A stretch of 42,101 bases of DNA, taken from NCBI GenBank assembly GCA_949293815.1, contig CASFEZ010000036.1, positions 8,402 to 50,502 on the forward strand, read 5' to 3'. A program made the position numbers and the translations under genes. The notes under the pieces were generated by a model that was given only the letters and a program-made list of their open reading frames with translations, was not told the origin of the DNA and made no database searches. Source of the stretch: an uncultured Eubacteriales bacterium (GTDB taxonomy: Bacteria > Bacillota > Clostridia > Oscillospirales > Acutalibacteraceae). Shown piece after piece: positions 30,546-38,880 of this stretch (position 1 is its first letter; every line of letters begins with the position of its first letter).

Positions 30546-31016
30546 ATGTCTTTTGAGAAAGCAAAAGCGTATTTAGAGAGCAAAAACATGGGTGATCGGA
30601 TTCGCACCTTCTCCGTGTCTTCCGCCACGGTGGCGCTGGCCGCTGCCGCGTTGGGCTGCGAGGAAAAGCATATTGCAAAAAGCCTGACCTTTTCTGTAAA
30701 CGGCGATGCGATTATGATTATCGCTGCCGGGGATGCCAAAGTGGACAACGGCAAATTCAAAGCGGCATTTCATACCAAGGCAAAAATGCTGACAGCGGAA
30801 GAAGTGACCGAAAAAATCGGTCATAGTGTGGGCGGTGTCTGTCCTTTTGCGGTAAATGAGGGCGTTCGTGTGTATTTGGATGTTTCTCTTAAACGCTTTG
30901 ATAAAGTCTATCCCGCATGCGGCAATGCAAGTAGTGCTGTGGAACTTACGGTTCCCGAACTGGAAGCCCTTTCCTGTTCGTTGGGATGGGTTGATGTTTG
31001 TAAAAATTGGCAATAG
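30546..31016 (+). CDS. YbaK/EbsC-type aminoacyl-tRNA deacylase
   Basis: A 156-residue protein of the YbaK fold. Typical parts are IAKSLTFSVNGDAIMIIAAGDAKVDNGKFKAAF (conserved Lys and Asp), HSVGGVCPFAV (the GGxxP motif of the active site) and VYLDVSLKRFDKVYPACGNASSAVEL. These enzymes deacylate mischarged tRNAs, for example Cys-tRNA(Pro). It lies 16 bases after darA, likely cotranscribed. The exact tRNA substrate cannot be told from sequence. Confidence 0.88.
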   Translation: MSFEKAKAYLESKNMGDRIRTFSVSSATVALAAAALGCEEKHIAKSLTFSVNGDAIMIIAAGDAKVDNGKFKAAFHTKAKMLTAEEVTEKIGHSVGGVCPFAVNEGVRVYLDVSLKRFDKVYPACGNASSAVELTVPELEALSCSLGWVDVCKNWQ

Positions 31017-31041
31017 AAATATAAAGAGGAGTTGAATAGTT

Positions 31042-31947
31042 TTGGGAAAAAAATATGTTATAATCAATGCGGACGATTTTGGCATGTGTCACAGCCATAA
31101 TGTGGCTACCATGGAGCTGCTGCAATGCGGCGGCGTGACTTCTTCCACCATTATGGCGCCCTGCGCCTGGTGCAGAGAAGCTGTCGCTTTCGCAAAAAGC
31201 AACCCGCAATATGCCATTGGCGTACATCTGACCACAACCAGCGAATGGCAAAATTACCGCTGGGGACCGGTTTCAAGCGGCGATACGGATTCGCTGCGCG
31301 ATGAGGAAGGCTTTTTCTATCACGAAAGCGATGCGTTTGAAACGAACGCGGACAAGGAGCAAATTATTTCCGAAATTCGTGCGCAAATTGCGAAGCTGAA
31401 AACACTGGGGCTTGAACCATCCCACTTGGACAATCATATGGGCTCGCTTTACGGCATTGAAACCGGACGGCTGGAACTATTGCAGATGACAGTAGAACTG
31501 GCGGGTGAATATGGTCTGCCGTTCCGGCTGCCCCGTCATTTTACCGAAGAACAGTTTGGCAATCAAATGCTCGGTATTAAGATTGATAAGCAGCTTGTTA
31601 TGGGGCTGTTTGAGCAGTTTGCGCAGTTTACCGATTCCCTGAAAGTGGCGACGCCGGATTATCTGATGCCCGGCGATTGGGCGGGCGCGCAGAAAGACAG
31701 CTATGAAAATTATCGTGAATATATTTACGAGCTGTATCGTTCTTTCCCGGAGGACGCGGTAACGGAAACTTATATTCACCCGGCAGTAGAAAGCGATGAG
31801 CTTAAAGCCATTACCGGCACCTGGGAGCGGCGTGTGTGGGAATATCGCCTGTTCAGCGACCCGAAAACTTTGGCCTATTTTGATTCCATTGGTGTGCAGC
31901 GCATCAACTACCGTGATTTGAATCGTATGCGCGGCTTTGCACCGTAA
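31042..31947 (+). CDS. ChbG/YdjC-type carbohydrate deacetylase
   Basis: A 301-residue enzyme. KYVIINADDFGMCHSHN holds the DD metal motif, AIGVHLTTTSEW the histidine, and PSHLDNHMGSLYG the next metal/His site, all as in YdjC/ChbG deacetylases that remove N-acetyl groups from chito-oligosaccharides. Start is TTG at 31042, with AGAGGAG ten bases before; no ATG fits. Last gene of the exporter-darA run, followed by a strong terminator. Substrate may be a cell-wall or chitin-derived sugar. Confidence 0.85.
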   Translation: MGKKYVIINADDFGMCHSHNVATMELLQCGGVTSSTIMAPCAWCREAVAFAKSNPQYAIGVHLTTTSEWQNYRWGPVSSGDTDSLRDEEGFFYHESDAFETNADKEQIISEIRAQIAKLKTLGLEPSHLDNHMGSLYGIETGRLELLQMTVELAGEYGLPFRLPRHFTEEQFGNQMLGIKIDKQLVMGLFEQFAQFTDSLKVATPDYLMPGDWAGAQKDSYENYREYIYELYRSFPEDAVTETYIHPAVESDELKAITGTWERRVWEYRLFSDPKTLAYFDSIGVQRINYRDLNRMRGFAP

Positions 31948-31970
31948 AAATCCCTACAATGAAAACACAG

Positions 31971-31998
31971 AAAAGACCTCCCACTGGAGGTCTTTTTA
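31971..31998 (+). terminator. Terminator of the exporter-darA-ChbG operon
   Basis: AAAAGACCTCC (31971-31981), loop CACT, GGAGGTCTTTTT (31986-31997). It can also serve the convergent minus-strand cysteine-rich gene. Confidence 0.88.
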
Positions 31999-32022
31999 TT
32001 TAATATTATATATTATTTAATT

Positions 32023-32508
32023 TTAAAACTCATTTAACAAAGAGTTTAGTCGCATACCATCCAGCATATGGTCGGACTCTTGCAGCAGGTGGTTTTTTAT
32101 CTGCGCATCTTCACATAATATGCGTGCGCTTCTGCGAATAGCGGTGCAAAAGGATGGGTTCAGCTTTTCAGCATAGAGGGGACAAATCTGCCGCCCCCGA
32201 AGGTCGGGAATTGCGCGAATGGACAGGTAGCCCTCCCGCTCGAAAAGAAGCGGGAACAAAGGGAAAACCATACAGGCATATGGACGTCTTTTTCGTTCAC
32301 AGGTTCCGCCGCAAACAAAAATATCTTCGTGCATCTGCCCGAAGTCCGAAAGGGCGGAGGCTTCATATTCCCCGGGTAATAATCGCATTCCCTGGCTCGC
32401 ATCGCCCCGGCAGCAGCGTTTTTTGCACAGACGACCACAATCGCCGACAATGGGGGTTTCGTGCCAGAGTATATCCTTTGCACGAAGAATCAAATCCGCT
32501 GCACTCAT
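32023..32508 (-). CDS. Cysteine-rich protein, possible metal or Fe-S protein
   Basis: A 161-residue protein with a clear set of cysteines: C24, C28, C32, C33 (GDCGRLCKKRCCRGD), C66, C70, C79 (CGGTCERKRRPYACMVFP), then C109, C121 and C132. The clustered CxxxCxxxCC and later cysteines recall YkgJ/CxxCxxCC-type iron-sulphur proteins but do not match cleanly. Overlaps the HAD gene by four bases (ATGA at 32505-32508), last gene of the operon running from rpoD. Function unknown. Confidence 0.7.
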   Translation of the reverse strand: MSAADLILRAKDILWHETPIVGDCGRLCKKRCCRGDASQGMRLLPGEYEASALSDFGQMHEDIFVCGGTCERKRRPYACMVFPLFPLLFEREGYLSIRAIPDLRGRQICPLYAEKLNPSFCTAIRRSARILCEDAQIKNHLLQESDHMLDGMRLNSLLNEF

Positions 32509-33305
32509 AATACCATACCGTCCAATATTTCAATTACATGCGAAAGAGCACCTTCGTTATTGCTGCGTACAACAAAATCCGCCGCCGCAAGCGCTTCCCT
32601 GCTGCCGTTTGCCGGAGCAAAACCGAAGCGGGCTGCGCGGAGCATATCTACATCGTTATACCCATCGCCAACGGCGAAAATCCGATTGTACGGGATTTGC
32701 AGCTGATCCGCCAAACGAAACAAACCGGTGCCTTTATTCACACCGCGCTTTAATATTTCCACAAAACTGCCCGTTGTCGGCAAAAAAATCGGGTCATCCG
32801 AAAAAGAGCCAATCAACTGTTGTACAGCTGCGGAATCCTCGCCGGCGTCCAACATCACTTTGCACCAAGGCAATGGTGCCTCTTCCGGCGAAGCAATTTC
32901 CTCGAACATAAAATCCTGCGAAGTAAAGTGATGCTCGGTCGTTTTACTCATATGTATGGCAAAAATCCGATCGAGGGTATATATTTCGATGGACATCTGC
33001 GGAAATGCGGTCATGATGGCGTGCACCAGCGGCAGTCCTTCCCTGCCGATTCCCGAAAGAAAAACATAGCGCCCGGCCACATAATCATACGCGGCAGCGC
33101 CGTTGGCTACAAGTACCGGCGCATTGATATAAGCGGCATCAAAAGCATGGAACCCACGGGCTACACGGCCGGTGGATACCGTAAAGATGCCGCCGTTTTG
33201 CCGGTAATACCGTATCGCTTCGAGCACATCTACCGGAATGTTTCCGCTGTCATCGTATAGAGTACCATCATAATCGCTGGCAAGCAGGCAGTTGCTGAAT
33301 TTCAT
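32505..33305 (-). CDS. HAD superfamily (Cof-type) hydrolase
   Basis: A 266-residue phosphatase of the Cof/YbiV group. Motif I is LLASDYDGTLYD (nucleophile Asp11, Asp13), motif II FTVSTGR, motif III lysine in GVNKGTGL, motif IV FAVGDGYNDVDML. The inserted cap domain between motifs II and III is of the C2 type. Such enzymes act on sugar phosphates or similar metabolites; the substrate is open. Coupled by 4-base overlaps to the GNAT gene before and the cysteine-rich gene after. Confidence 0.9.
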   Translation of the reverse strand: MKFSNCLLASDYDGTLYDDSGNIPVDVLEAIRYYRQNGGIFTVSTGRVARGFHAFDAAYINAPVLVANGAAAYDYVAGRYVFLSGIGREGLPLVHAIMTAFPQMSIEIYTLDRIFAIHMSKTTEHHFTSQDFMFEEIASPEEAPLPWCKVMLDAGEDSAAVQQLIGSFSDDPIFLPTTGSFVEILKRGVNKGTGLFRLADQLQIPYNRIFAVGDGYNDVDMLRAARFGFAPANGSREALAAADFVVRSNNEGALSHVIEILDGMVL

Positions 33306-33742
33306 CGTATATCCTTTATCATCTGTTTATAAGATAATGGTTCATATCCATGGCGTATATAAAGTTTTTCCGCCGAAGTGTTTTCCGGCGTCAGCTCCAG
33401 CCGGAACCGCGCAGCCGATGGAAATTCTCTTTCTATGCGCTCCAAAAGCAATGTTCCGATCCCCCTGCCCCGTGCTGACGGCATGACATAAAGTTCTTCG
33501 ACCCAAACACAGAGCCCGCCCGCTTCCTGCGAGTAGGTTTTGGATACCAGCGCATAGGCGTTTACGGCTTCCCCATCCGCATGAACAAAACACTCGCAGT
33601 ATACATCGGAAGCCATCAGCTCGCTGAATGTTTTTTCAAAAAACGATTGGGGTGCACAATGCGTAACCGCAGAGGAGTGATAAAAAGCCTGTGTCATTTG
33701 TATGTAGGCATCGCGATCACCGGGGCAGAGTTTTCGTATCAT
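33302..33742 (-). CDS. GNAT family N-acetyltransferase
   Basis: A 146-residue acetyltransferase. The acetyl-CoA loop is VMPSARGRGIGTLLLERIE (R/QxxGxG/A pattern), preceded by the beta strand VWVEELYVM and followed by FRLELTPENTSAEKLYIRHGYEPL. GAGGTAATAGGA precedes the ATG and lies over the end of rpoD, ten bases away. Substrate unknown. Confidence 0.88.
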   Translation of the reverse strand: MIRKLCPGDRDAYIQMTQAFYHSSAVTHCAPQSFFEKTFSELMASDVYCECFVHADGEAVNAYALVSKTYSQEAGGLCVWVEELYVMPSARGRGIGTLLLERIEREFPSAARFRLELTPENTSAEKLYIRHGYEPLSYKQMIKDIR

Positions 33743-33752
33743 TCCTATTACC

Positions 33753-34856
33753 TCAGTCCAAAAAGTCCTTTAATCTCTTGCTGCGCTGGGGATGACGGAG
33801 CTTGCGCAGTGCTTTGGCTTCAATCTGGCGGATGCGTTCTCTGGTGACATTAAACTCTCTGCCAACCTCTTCCAATGTGCGCGGATGACCGTCCTCCAGA
33901 CCAAAGCGCAAATACAGAACTTTGGCTTCGCGCGGCGTCAGGGTTTTTAATACAGAGTGGATGGCTTCTTTTAACAGAAGCTGAGAAGCGGCATCGGCGG
34001 GTGCAAGCGCCTCGTCATCGGGAATAAAGTCGCCCAAATGGCTGTCCTCTTCCTCACCGATGGGGGTTTCCAGCGAGACCGGTTCCTGCGCCACACGGAG
34101 AATTTCGCGCACCTTATCTACCGGCATGTCGATTTCCTGCGCTATTTCCTCCGCAGTGGGGTCTTTGCCGTTTTTATGCAAAAGCTGGCTATTGGTCTTT
34201 TTTACCTTGTTAATGGTTTCCACCATATGAACGGGAATGCGGATGGTACGCGCCTGGTCGGCAATAGCGCGGGTGATAGCCTGGCGAATCCACCAGGTGG
34301 CATAGGTGGAAAACTTAAAGCCCTTGGTGTAGTCAAATTTTTCAACGGCTTTAATCAGACCGAGATTGCCTTCCTGAATCAAATCCAAAAAACTCATGCC
34401 ACGACCGCCGTAGCGTTTGGCAATGCTGACAACCAGGCGCAGGTTTGCCTCTTCCAGGCGTTTTTTGGCTGCCGGGTCGTTATCGTCGCGAATGCGAATG
34501 GCCAGCTCGATTTCCTCTTCCGGTGTCAGAAGCGGAACCTTGCCGATTTCTTTCAGATAGACCTTAACCGGGTCATCAATGGGCATATTTTTATTGTCAG
34601 AGGAATCATCTTCCACAAATTCTTTGGAAATTTCCCCTTCAAAGCTGATATTTTCCAAAGCCGCATCGGACATGTCATCGATGACTTCAATGCCGTTTTG
34701 CTCCAATGTTTCGTATAGCTTGTCCAGTTCCTCAATATCAAACTCCATTTCCAAAATGGCAGTGTCGATATCCTGGGTGGTCAGCTTGCCGCCGGATGCC
34801 TTTCCCTTGTCAATCAGCACTTGCAGGTTGTTGTTTTTCTTCTCGTTTGCTTCCAT
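33753..34856 (-). CDS. rpoD: Primary RNA polymerase sigma factor
   Basis: A 367-residue sigma-70. Region 1.2 is [22 protein letters not shown], region 2 contains [37 protein letters not shown] (core and -10 binding), region 3 follows, and region 4 ends with [31 protein letters not shown] (helix-turn-helix for the -35 box). The N-terminal 80 residues are acidic (region 1.1 short form), as in Firmicutes. AGAGGGATTCCT precedes the ATG at 34856; an ATG at 34871 is less likely. Downstream of dnaG in the classic order. Confidence 0.97.
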   Translation of the reverse strand: MEANEKKNNNLQVLIDKGKASGGKLTTQDIDTAILEMEFDIEELDKLYETLEQNGIEVIDDMSDAALENISFEGEISKEFVEDDSSDNKNMPIDDPVKVYLKEIGKVPLLTPEEEIELAIRIRDDNDPAAKKRLEEANLRLVVSIAKRYGGRGMSFLDLIQEGNLGLIKAVEKFDYTKGFKFSTYATWWIRQAITRAIADQARTIRIPVHMVETINKVKKTNSQLLHKNGKDPTAEEIAQEIDMPVDKVREILRVAQEPVSLETPIGEEEDSHLGDFIPDDEALAPADAASQLLLKEAIHSVLKTLTPREAKVLYLRFGLEDGHPRTLEEVGREFNVTRERIRQIEAKALRKLRHPQRSKRLKDFLD

Positions 34857-34943
34857 AGGAATCCCTCTCATGTTTCATCAGAATATCTATATAACTCAGG
34901 CAGGAAATGCCCCGCCCCTAAGGCGGCGGTTGCCATTTTTACA

Positions 34944-34972
34944 TTCAAATGGGAATACAAACCCCATTTGAA
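34944..34972. promoter_or_regulatory. Hairpin between dnaG and rpoD
   Basis: TTCAAATGGG (34944-34953) pairs perfectly with CCCATTTGAA (34963-34972) over a 9-base loop in the 141-base gap. No T-run follows, so it is not a plain terminator; it may be an mRNA processing or stabilising site between the two genes. Confidence 0.55.
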
Positions 34973-34997
34973 CGATGGAAAAGCCCATATTGGAAAA

Positions 34998-36743
34998 TTA
35001 ATTATTATTTGAAAATAATTTCAGAAAATCCTCATCGCTGAGTCGGCTGACATCGGTCGGGTGACGCTGGCGTTTCCCCTCACGCAGAACAGCGATATAA
35101 TCCGCGCATTCTTTCGGGGAGTTTGCTAAAATATCCTGCCCGGTAATCAGCTTGGACAGATGCCCCATTTCTTCAGTGGATAACACTTCATTAAAGCTGT
35201 GTATATCCGGTGTCTGCGCTGCCTGTATAAAAGAAACCAAATGATGAAAAATGCGCCGATTGGTATCGGAAATAAAATCATCATCGGTCAAATCAAGACA
35301 GGCGCTATGGTAAAAATCCGGATTGCGGAACAAAGACGCCAGCAGCTGTTCTTCTGCTCTGCGGATTTTCAGCGGTGTACCGGCAGGGTAAAATTCGCTT
35401 TTTTCATATCCGTTCAGCTGTTGTTCAATATTACGGAAACGCTGACGCTCCTTGGTTCTCCTGTTTTCCTTTTGCTTTACCGCAATCTGCGCCGCAATCG
35501 CCTCTTTGCGCACACCGGTTTCATCAGCCACGCGGGAAGCATACAATTCCCGTTCAATGGGATTGGCAATGAGCGACAGCACCTGCACCGCAGCGTTTGC
35601 GTAAGACAGCTTACCATCGGCTGTGGATAAATCCAGCCCTTCTTTCGTTTGCTCTAAGCGAAATTCTGTATCATTCAACGCACCCGCCAGAATAGCACGC
35701 ATTTTTTCCGGACCATGCTTTTTCAATATTTCATCCGGATCTTTTCCGCCGGTCAGGCGAAGCACTTTTACTTTTACATTGGTGCTTGAAAAAATACGCA
35801 CTGCCTTTTCGGCTGCTTTGCGTCCCGCTTCATCAGCGTCATAACAGATAGATATTTCATCTGCGTATCGGGAGAGCAAAAGCGCCTGTTCCTCGGTAAG
35901 CGCCGTTCCTAATCCTGCCACCGCGTTGGTAAAACCGGCCTGATGCAAAGAAATGACATCCATATAACCTTCGCACAGAATAAACCGCCTGTCACCGGTA
36001 TTTTTCGCAAAATTCAGCGCAAAAACACCCCGGCTTTTTTTATAAACTATGGTATCGGAGGAATTCAGGTACTTTGGCTTGGCATCATCCATAACCCGAC
36101 CGCCGAACGCAATGACGCTGCCCTGCAAATCAATGATCGGAAACATGACCCGATTGCGAAAAGCGTCATACGCGCCGCCGGATTTGCTTTTCCGCGCCAA
36201 ATTGAACTGTATCAATTCATCTTCCCGAAAGCCCTGCGCGCGCAGGTGCTGTATCAGGCTTCCCCAGGTATTGGGCGCAAAGCCGAGCCCAAAATGACGA
36301 ATCGTGGAATCCGTCAAACCACGTCCTTTCAGGTATTGAAGCCCCTCATTGCCCAAATCGGAATACAGACAGGCATGAAAAAATTTAGCAGCCTCTCTGT
36401 TGGCTGATAAACAACGCTTTTTCAGCCTTTCAATGCCGTCATCAATAACCTCATCCGGCATTCGCATCCCGGCACGGTTGGCTAAAAAGCGAACGGCGTC
36501 CGGATAGCTTAAATTTTCAGCCGTGCGGATAAAGGTAATCACATCGCCGCCGGCGCCGCAGCCAAAGCAGTAATAAGACTGCGTTTCCGGGTAAACATAA
36601 AAGGAGGGCGTTTTCTCTCCATGGAACGGACATAATCCGGACAGCAGCCGACCGCTGCGCCGCAGCTGCACATAGGGCGCAACGACGGTTTCGATATCAT
36701 TTTTTGATCGAAGTTCATCAAGAAAGACGCTGCTGAAGCGCAC
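34998..36743 (-). CDS. dnaG: DNA primase
   Basis: A 581-residue primase that lays down replication primers. The CHC2 zinc finger is CPFHGEKTPSFYVYPETQSYYCFGCG (residues about 40-65), the catalytic core includes EGYMDVISLHQAG and the TOPRIM ISICYDADEAGRKAA, and the C-terminal part binds the helicase DnaB. GTG at 36743 is taken as start because GGGAGG stands six bases upstream and the gene before it ends at 36763; an ATG further up lies inside dgt. Cotranscribed with dgt and rpoD. Confidence 0.95.
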   Translation of the reverse strand: MRFSSVFLDELRSKNDIETVVAPYVQLRRSGRLLSGLCPFHGEKTPSFYVYPETQSYYCFGCGAGGDVITFIRTAENLSYPDAVRFLANRAGMRMPDEVIDDGIERLKKRCLSANREAAKFFHACLYSDLGNEGLQYLKGRGLTDSTIRHFGLGFAPNTWGSLIQHLRAQGFREDELIQFNLARKSKSGGAYDAFRNRVMFPIIDLQGSVIAFGGRVMDDAKPKYLNSSDTIVYKKSRGVFALNFAKNTGDRRFILCEGYMDVISLHQAGFTNAVAGLGTALTEEQALLLSRYADEISICYDADEAGRKAAEKAVRIFSSTNVKVKVLRLTGGKDPDEILKKHGPEKMRAILAGALNDTEFRLEQTKEGLDLSTADGKLSYANAAVQVLSLIANPIERELYASRVADETGVRKEAIAAQIAVKQKENRRTKERQRFRNIEQQLNGYEKSEFYPAGTPLKIRRAEEQLLASLFRNPDFYHSACLDLTDDDFISDTNRRIFHHLVSFIQAAQTPDIHSFNEVLSTEEMGHLSKLITGQDILANSPKECADYIAVLREGKRQRHPTDVSRLSDEDFLKLFSNNN

Positions 36744-36762
36744 AATAAGCCTCCCAACATAT

Positions 36763-37764
36763 CTATTCTTCCCAGGATTTGGGGACAAACAAATTCATAT
36801 ATGCCGATTTCGCAAAGCGGTCAGACATGCCGGAGATATAATCACAGGCAGCGCGCTGCGCACCCTGATCGGCGGCAATATCTTTATAAAAGCCGGGCAG
36901 CTCGTCCGGGTGCCGGCAGTAATGGTGAAACAACATTTGCACCAGTTCAATTGCTTTGCTTTCTTCGCTTTTACAAACGGGATTGGTATACACTTTGTCA
37001 AACATAAAGCGGTGCAGCTTATCAAACGCCTGCGCGACATTCGGTGCCATACAAATGTTATCCGTACTGTTTTCAATCACAGAGATTACCAGGGTGTCGA
37101 AACGGTCAGATTTATTATCGCCGAGTATTTTACGAATATCATAAGGGATATCCTCTTCCCGCATCACATCCGCCCGCTCCGCGTCATCAATATCGTGGTT
37201 CACATACGCAATGCGGTCGGCTATTTTTACAATACGCCCCTCCAGCGTTGCAGCCTCAGGTCCGGTGGTGTGGCAAAGAATGCCGTTACGCACCTCATAG
37301 GTTAAATTTAAGCCCATACCGTTTTTTTCCAAAACATCAACAGCACGCAGGCTCTGCTCGTAATGGGTAAAGCCGCCGTCCATCACCGCCCGTAGCGCCC
37401 GTTCCCCGGCATGACCAAAGGGGGTATGCCCCAAATCATGCCCTAAGGCAATTGCCTCGGTTAAGTCCTCGTTGAGCTTTAAGGCACGGGCAATGGTTCT
37501 GGCAATCTGCGCCACCTCCAACGTATGGGTCAGGCGCGTGCGATAATGGTCGCCCTCCGGGGAAAGAAAGACCTGGGTTTTATCCTTTAAGCGGCGAAAG
37601 GCACTGGAGTGTATAATACGGTCACGATCGCGCTGATAAGCAGTTCGGACAGGACATTCAGGTTCGGGCTGCGCGCGCCCCGCCGTATTGCAGCATAGCA
37701 TGGCGAACGGCGACAAGGTATTGCGCTCGGTCTCAAGCTGTCTTTCGCGAATATGACCGTCCAT
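36763..37764 (-). CDS. dgt: Deoxyguanosinetriphosphate triphosphohydrolase-like protein
   Basis: A 333-residue HD-domain enzyme that cuts dNTPs to deoxynucleoside and triphosphate. Motifs: RDRIIHSSAFRRLKDKTQVF, the metal-binding TRLTHTLEVAQIARTIAR and LGHDLGHTPFGHAGERAL (HD), and VNHDIDDAERA (second D). GAGGTG precedes the ATG at 37764. Stands directly before dnaG, the usual clostridial order dgt-dnaG-rpoD. A 14-base palindrome CGTATA-AG-TATACG (37776-37789) lies just upstream of its ribosome binding site. Confidence 0.94.
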   Translation of the reverse strand: MDGHIRERQLETERNTLSPFAMLCCNTAGRAQPEPECPVRTAYQRDRDRIIHSSAFRRLKDKTQVFLSPEGDHYRTRLTHTLEVAQIARTIARALKLNEDLTEAIALGHDLGHTPFGHAGERALRAVMDGGFTHYEQSLRAVDVLEKNGMGLNLTYEVRNGILCHTTGPEAATLEGRIVKIADRIAYVNHDIDDAERADVMREEDIPYDIRKILGDNKSDRFDTLVISVIENSTDNICMAPNVAQAFDKLHRFMFDKVYTNPVCKSEESKAIELVQMLFHHYCRHPDELPGFYKDIAADQGAQRAACDYISGMSDRFAKSAYMNLFVPKSWEE

Positions 37765-37775
37765 AAAAATCACCT

Positions 37776-37789
37776 CGTATAAGTATACG
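37776..37789. promoter_or_regulatory. 14-base palindrome before dgt
   Basis: CGTATA-AG-TATACG, perfect arms, directly upstream of the dgt ribosome binding site. It contains a TATACT that could act as a -10 box on the minus strand, though no -35 box is evident. Possibly an operator. Confidence 0.4.
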
Positions 37790-37827
37790 AAAAAGACATG
37801 GAAAAACCTTTAGAAAACTTTAAAAGT

Positions 37828-38454
37828 TTATTTTTCCAGCGGGACATAGGTATTTTCGACCGTTTGTGCAGCAATTTTACCGAAAGACAGCTCTGATAGC
37901 GCGGCTGAAAAACGAGAAAACTGTTCTGATGGAATGTGGTATTGTAAAAATACCTGTTCCTCAAAGCGTGTCAACTCTATCCCGCCGCCATGTTCGGCAA
38001 TCAGGGCGGGTATTCTGCCGTAAAAGGTATAATCGCATTGGCTCGTCAAACGAACGGCGCTTTGCATGCGAACAAATTGCGCATTAGCCAGCGCCGCAAT
38101 GGTTGCGTCGCTGTATGCTCTGGCAAGACCGCCGGTGCCCAGCAAAATGCCGCCGAAGTACCGAGTAACAACAACGCAGATATCAAAAAGCTCCCGGCGG
38201 CGCAGAATCTCCAAAATCGGCTTGCCTGCGGTTCCGGACGGCTCGCCGTCATCGGAAAATTTGCAGTAGTTGTCTTCCCGTAAAACATAGGCGTATACAT
38301 TGTGTCTGGCTTCCCGGTGCGCTGCCTTTACGCCGTTTACAAAAGCAATAGCAGCATCTTTTGTTGCAGCAGGGGAAATGGCGGCAATAAATCGCGATTT
38401 TTTAACCTCAATTTCCGCCTCGGCTGCACCGGCCAATGTGAGATAGGACGCCAT
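37828..38454 (-). CDS. YigZ/IMPACT family protein
   Basis: A 208-residue protein of the UPF0029/IMPACT family. It reads EIEVKKSRFIAAISPAATKD, HREARHNVYAYVLREDNYCKFSDDGEPSGTAGKPILEIL (family signature) and VVVTRYFGGILLGTGGLARAYS, all diagnostic, then a C-terminal ferredoxin-like domain. Its biochemical function is not settled; the eukaryotic relative regulates Gcn2. GGAG before the ATG at 38454. Stands before dgt on the same strand, 63 bases away. Confidence 0.92.
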   Translation of the reverse strand: MASYLTLAGAAEAEIEVKKSRFIAAISPAATKDAAIAFVNGVKAAHREARHNVYAYVLREDNYCKFSDDGEPSGTAGKPILEILRRRELFDICVVVTRYFGGILLGTGGLARAYSDATIAALANAQFVRMQSAVRLTSQCDYTFYGRIPALIAEHGGGIELTRFEEQVFLQYHIPSEQFSRFSAALSELSFGKIAAQTVENTYVPLEK

Positions 38455-38490
38455 TTGCACCGCTCCGTTTACAAAAATCTAAAGGCGGCC

Positions 38491-38512
38491 TTTCATTCTT
38501 TTTGGAATGAAA
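38491..38512. other. Hairpin between rpmE and yigZ
   Basis: TTTCATTC (38491-38498) pairs with GAATGAAA (38505-38512) over a 6-base loop. It lies 44 bases past the rpmE stop and may end that transcript, although the run of T after it on the minus strand is interrupted by GGCCGCC. Confidence 0.45.
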
Positions 38513-38555
38513 AAGTCACCTTGTATGATTTTATTATACTATAAACAAAAAATAA

Positions 38556-38759
38556 TTATTTGTCCATATTATAACGCTTTTTGAATCTGTCAACACGACC
38601 GCCCGTATCAACCAGTTTTTGTTTGCCGGTAAAGAACGGATGGCATTTGGAGCAGATATCAACACGCAGATTCTCTTTGGTAGAGCCGGTGGCAATCACT
38701 TCGCCGCAAGCGCATCTGATTTCTGTCTGCTTGTATTCGGGATGAATTCCTTGTTTCAT
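38556..38759 (-). CDS. rpmE: Ribosomal protein L31 (zinc form)
   Basis: A 67-residue ribosomal protein. [20 protein letters not shown] opens it; the zinc ligands are C16, C18, C36 and C39 (CSKC), so this is the zinc-binding form rather than the zinc-free YtiA type. The end, [14 protein letters not shown], is standard. GAAAGAGGTGAAAAGA precedes the ATG at 38759. It has its own sigma-A promoter and sits between addA and yigZ. Confidence 0.95.
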   Translation of the reverse strand: MKQGIHPEYKQTEIRCACGEVIATGSTKENLRVDICSKCHPFFTGKQKLVDTGGRVDRFKKRYNMDK

Positions 38760-38800
38760 TCTTTTCACCTCTTTCAGACTACACTTTTCAAGCAAAAGCT

Positions 38801-38829
38801 ATTCTATCATAATAAGAAAACAAATGCAA
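38801..38829 (-). promoter_or_regulatory. Promoter of rpmE
   Basis: Minus strand: TTGCAT (38829-38824), 17 bases, TAGAAT (38806-38801). Confidence 0.7.
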
Positions 38830-38880
38830 GACCTTTTTTCAGTTTTTTCAGGATTTTTCTTAAATTTTCAACAGCGCTTT

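Noticed and set aside
34038-34718. A 226-residue plus-strand frame
   Set aside because: Antisense to rpoD; unsupported by any signal.
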